A stretch of DNA of 6,927 nt, from contig JBBCJM010000093.1 in NCBI GenBank assembly GCA_037190175.1, forward strand, positions 1 to 6,927, written 5' to 3'. Shown here piece after piece: positions 5,904 through 6,927 of this stretch. Source of the stretch: JBBCJM01 sp037190175. GTDB taxonomy: Bacteria > Pseudomonadota > Alphaproteobacteria > Rhodobacterales > Rhodobacteraceae. The position numbers and the translations under genes were made by a program. The notes under the pieces are model-generated. The model saw only the letters and a list, made by a program, of their open reading frames with translations. It searched no databases and was not told the origin of the DNA. The first letter of the stretch is position 1. Each line of letters starts with the position of its first letter.

Positions 5904-5926
5904 GTTCCCCCGCAACGCCGGGTGTC
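5904..5926 (-). other. Intervening segment removed from the permuted pre-tmRNA
   Basis: These 23 nt link the encoded CCA of the acceptor piece (ending at 5927) to the first G of the coding piece (5903). In permuted tmRNAs this loop is cut out, leaving two RNAs held together by the acceptor stem and helix P2. The boundaries follow from the CCA and the seven-pair acceptor stem. Confidence 0.85.
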
Positions 5927-6015
5927 TGGTGGAGCCGCCGGGTACCGCCCCCGGGTCCGAGCCGATTATTACAGGTGCGTTTATCGCCATAGTCCCGGTT
6001 GCCCGGCACGGGGCC

Positions 6016-6045
6016 AATATAGGGGCCCGGGGGGCCGGCCCGCAA
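6016..6045 (-). promoter_or_regulatory. ssrA promoter
   Basis: On the minus strand TTGCGG (6045-6040) and TATATT (6021-6016) are separated by 18 bp. TATATT is a good -10 standing out in GC-rich DNA, and transcription would start near 6009, about 80 nt before the CCA end. That gives an acceptor piece of the expected size. Confidence 0.6.
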
Positions 6046-6068
6046 GGGCCTTCCCCGCAAGAGCACTG

Positions 6069-6098
6069 TTGATCCGCGCCGGGCGGCGTGAGTAACTG
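6069..6098 (+). promoter_or_regulatory. Candidate promoter of the LCCL-protein gene
   Basis: TTGATC (6069-6074) and TAACTG (6093-6098) are separated by 18 bp on the plus strand, giving a leader of about 45 nt before ATG 6150. It would be divergent from the ssrA promoter, whose -35 lies 24 bp away. The match is moderate. Confidence 0.3.
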
Positions 6099-6149
6099 CG
6101 CCGTGAGTCCCCCGCGAGCCGGGGCCGTTTCAGCATGGAGGATTTTCGG

Positions 6150-6927
6150 ATGAAGGCGATTTCCTGGACCCTGGGCGGGATGGGCGCGGCGGCGGTGCTG
6201 GGGTTCCTGGCCCCCGCGGCCTCGGCGCAGGACCTGCCCGCCTGCGGGCGCTATCCGGTGGCCGAGGCCACCCATTCCTGCACCTGCCCGGCCAATCCCG
6301 CGAAAAGCTCGGTCTGGGGCAGCGGGCCCTATACCGCCGACAGCGACCTCTGCACCGCCGCGATCCATGCCGGGGCGCTGACCCAGGCCGGCGGGCCGAT
6401 CATGGTGATCCGGCTGGACGGGATGGCCGAATACCCGGGCAGCGAGCGGAACGGCGTCAGTTCCTCGCGCTGGGGGCGCTATGACCATTCGATCATCTTC
6501 GCCCCGGTGACCGCGGGCGGGCCGGCCCTCACGCCGATCCCGACCCCCGCGCCGACGCCGGTCGCGCCGCCCAACCCCTTCCCGACCTTCCCCAATCCCT
6601 TCCCCACGGCGCCCGCGCCCACGCCGCCGACACCGCCCTCGCCCTTCCCCGCCGGGCCGGCGCCCACCCCCACGCCCGCGCCCACCCCTTCGCCCTTCCC
6701 GCCGGCGCCCGGGGGCACGGCGCAGGTCTGCACCCTGCTGTCCCCCGAGATCGAGACCCGCTGCACCTGCGAGGCGGGCGGCGACAACGGCGCGGTCTGG
6801 GGCAGCGGGCCCTATACCGCCGACAGCGACCTCTGCACCGCCGCCCGCCACGCCGGGGCCATCGGCCTGTCCGGGGGCGAGATCAGCGTGATCCGGGTGC
6901 CGGGGCTGACCAGCTACAAGGCCACCG
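6150..6927 (+). CDS. Exported tandem LCCL-domain protein with Pro-rich linker (3' end outside window)
   Basis: ATG 6150 follows GGAGGA (6137-6142) at 7-nt spacing. At least 259 residues are present and the frame is open at the right edge. Residues 1-26 are a signal peptide ending ASA, so the protein is exported. LCCL domain 1 spans about 32-118: Cys32, Cys44, Cys46, VWGSGPYTADSDLCTAA (55-71), and YPGSERNGVSSSRWGRYDHSIIF (95-117). Residues 125-189 are a low-complexity linker rich in Pro, Thr and Phe-Pro. LCCL domain 2 starts near Cys194 with Cys205, Cys207 and VWGSGPYTADSDLCTAA (216-232), and is cut by the window end. LCCL domains are small cysteine-containing modules known from extracellular proteins; in bacteria their ligand is unknown, so no function is proposed. 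A further domain beyond the edge is possible. Confidence 0.88.
   Translation, partial: MKAISWTLGGMGAAAVLGFLAPAASAQDLPACGRYPVAEATHSCTCPANPAKSSVWGSGPYTADSDLCTAAIHAGALTQAGGPIMVIRLDGMAEYPGSERNGVSSSRWGRYDHSIIFAPVTAGGPALTPIPTPAPTPVAPPNPFPTFPNPFPTAPAPTPPTPPSPFPAGPAPTPTPAPTPSPFPPAPGGTAQVCTLLSPEIETRCTCEAGGDNGAVWGSGPYTADSDLCTAARHAGAIGLSGGEISVIRVPGLTSYKAT
6310..6361 (+). repeat. 52-bp exact direct repeat, copy 1 (inside LCCL domain 1)
   Basis: Bases 6310-6361 are identical to 6793-6844, an offset of 483 bp (161 codons, in frame). They encode the VWGSGPYTADSDLCTAA core, including all third codon positions, while flanking parts of the two domains differ clearly. Confidence 0.93.
6793..6844 (+). repeat. 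52-bp exact direct repeat, copy 2 (inside LCCL domain 2)
   Basis: Second copy of the repeat at 6310-6361, in the same frame and encoding the same core motif of the second LCCL domain. Confidence 0.93.

Larger units (their letters stand above)
5695..6009 (-). ncRNA. ssrA: Circularly permuted two-piece tmRNA (ssrA, alphaproteobacterial type)
   Basis: tmRNA rescues ribosomes stalled on broken mRNAs and tags the nascent chain for proteolysis. Read on the minus strand the order is acceptor piece (about 6009-5927), a 23-nt intervening segment (5926-5904), then coding piece (5903 to about 5695). The acceptor strand CGGCTCC-ACCA (5937-5927, CCA encoded) pairs with the 5' end GGGGCCG (5903-5897) in seven base pairs, including G-U at the third pair, the alanyl-tRNA synthetase identity element. 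The T-stem is CCGGG/CCCGG with loop GGCGGTA, which lacks the usual TTC but is as I recall it in alphaproteobacterial tmRNAs. The coding piece has AGGATCGACGAACGACC after the acceptor strand and the tag frame at 5817-5779. Its tail has stems TAAGC/GCTTA and the motif GGCAACAGAAACC. The outer ends are estimates: I cannot fix processing sites by eye. Confidence 0.95.

Noticed and set aside
5897..5945. tmRNA acceptor end as an integration (att) site for a genomic island
   Set aside because: tmRNA ends are common integration sites, but no second copy of the CCA-end sequence and no integrase gene are visible in the window.
5820..6851. 343-codon minus-strand frame
   Set aside because: It runs through the tmRNA gene and antisense to the LCCL gene; its composition is shadow-like.

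Overview
The window is very GC-rich DNA that reads like an alphaproteobacterium of the Rhodobacteraceae (Rhodobacter/Paracoccus type). The evidence is a circularly permuted, two-piece tmRNA gene, an alphaproteobacterial SspB, DUF4169 and DUF1194 proteins, and C-rich arm plus GGA-TATTT style intergenic stem-loops. I see no insertion sequence, CRISPR array, phage gene or tRNA. No species can be named from the sequence alone.

Layout, left to right. Bases 1-244 are a non-coding region rich in stem-loops, ending in a promoter and a 21-bp palindrome that looks like a Zur (zinc repressor) operator. From 245 on the plus strand is a CobW/ZigA-type (COG0523) GTPase, probably a zinc-starvation metallochaperone. 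Its CobW_C domain breaks off near base 1190, and the frame then runs antisense through unrelated genes. On the minus strand at 1258 a gene starts with a very good Shine-Dalgarno, but only about 21 plausible codons remain before the CobW sequence begins. Two gene fragments facing each other at one point suggest a deletion or rearrangement junction, or an assembly chimera.

From 1307 to 5570 five minus-strand genes lie head to tail (transcribed right to left): a DUF1194 von Willebrand-type exported protein, a ChrA chromate transporter, SspB (ClpXP adaptor), class II fumarase FumC and a small DUF4169 protein that overlaps the fumC stop by one base. A 243-bp gap between sspB and fumC holds a terminator-like element and a fumC promoter.

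Upstream of DUF1194, at about 5695-6009 on the minus strand, lies the ssrA tmRNA gene. The acceptor piece with encoded CCA comes first, then a 23-nt spacer, then the coding piece with the degradation tag ANDNRAPVALAA. tmRNA tags stalled nascent chains; SspB, encoded about 2.1 kb downstream on the same strand, is expected to deliver tagged proteins to ClpXP, so two partners of trans-translation quality control sit in one neighbourhood.

Divergent from ssrA, from 6150 to the right edge on the plus strand, is an exported protein with two LCCL domains joined by a proline/threonine-rich linker. The two domains share an exact 52-bp in-frame direct repeat. The gene is cut by the window end.

Nothing here is a clearly new defence or mobile system. 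The points most worth checking are the CobW junction, the tandem LCCL protein, the ssrA/sspB proximity and three intergenic elements that can each fold in two mutually exclusive ways.
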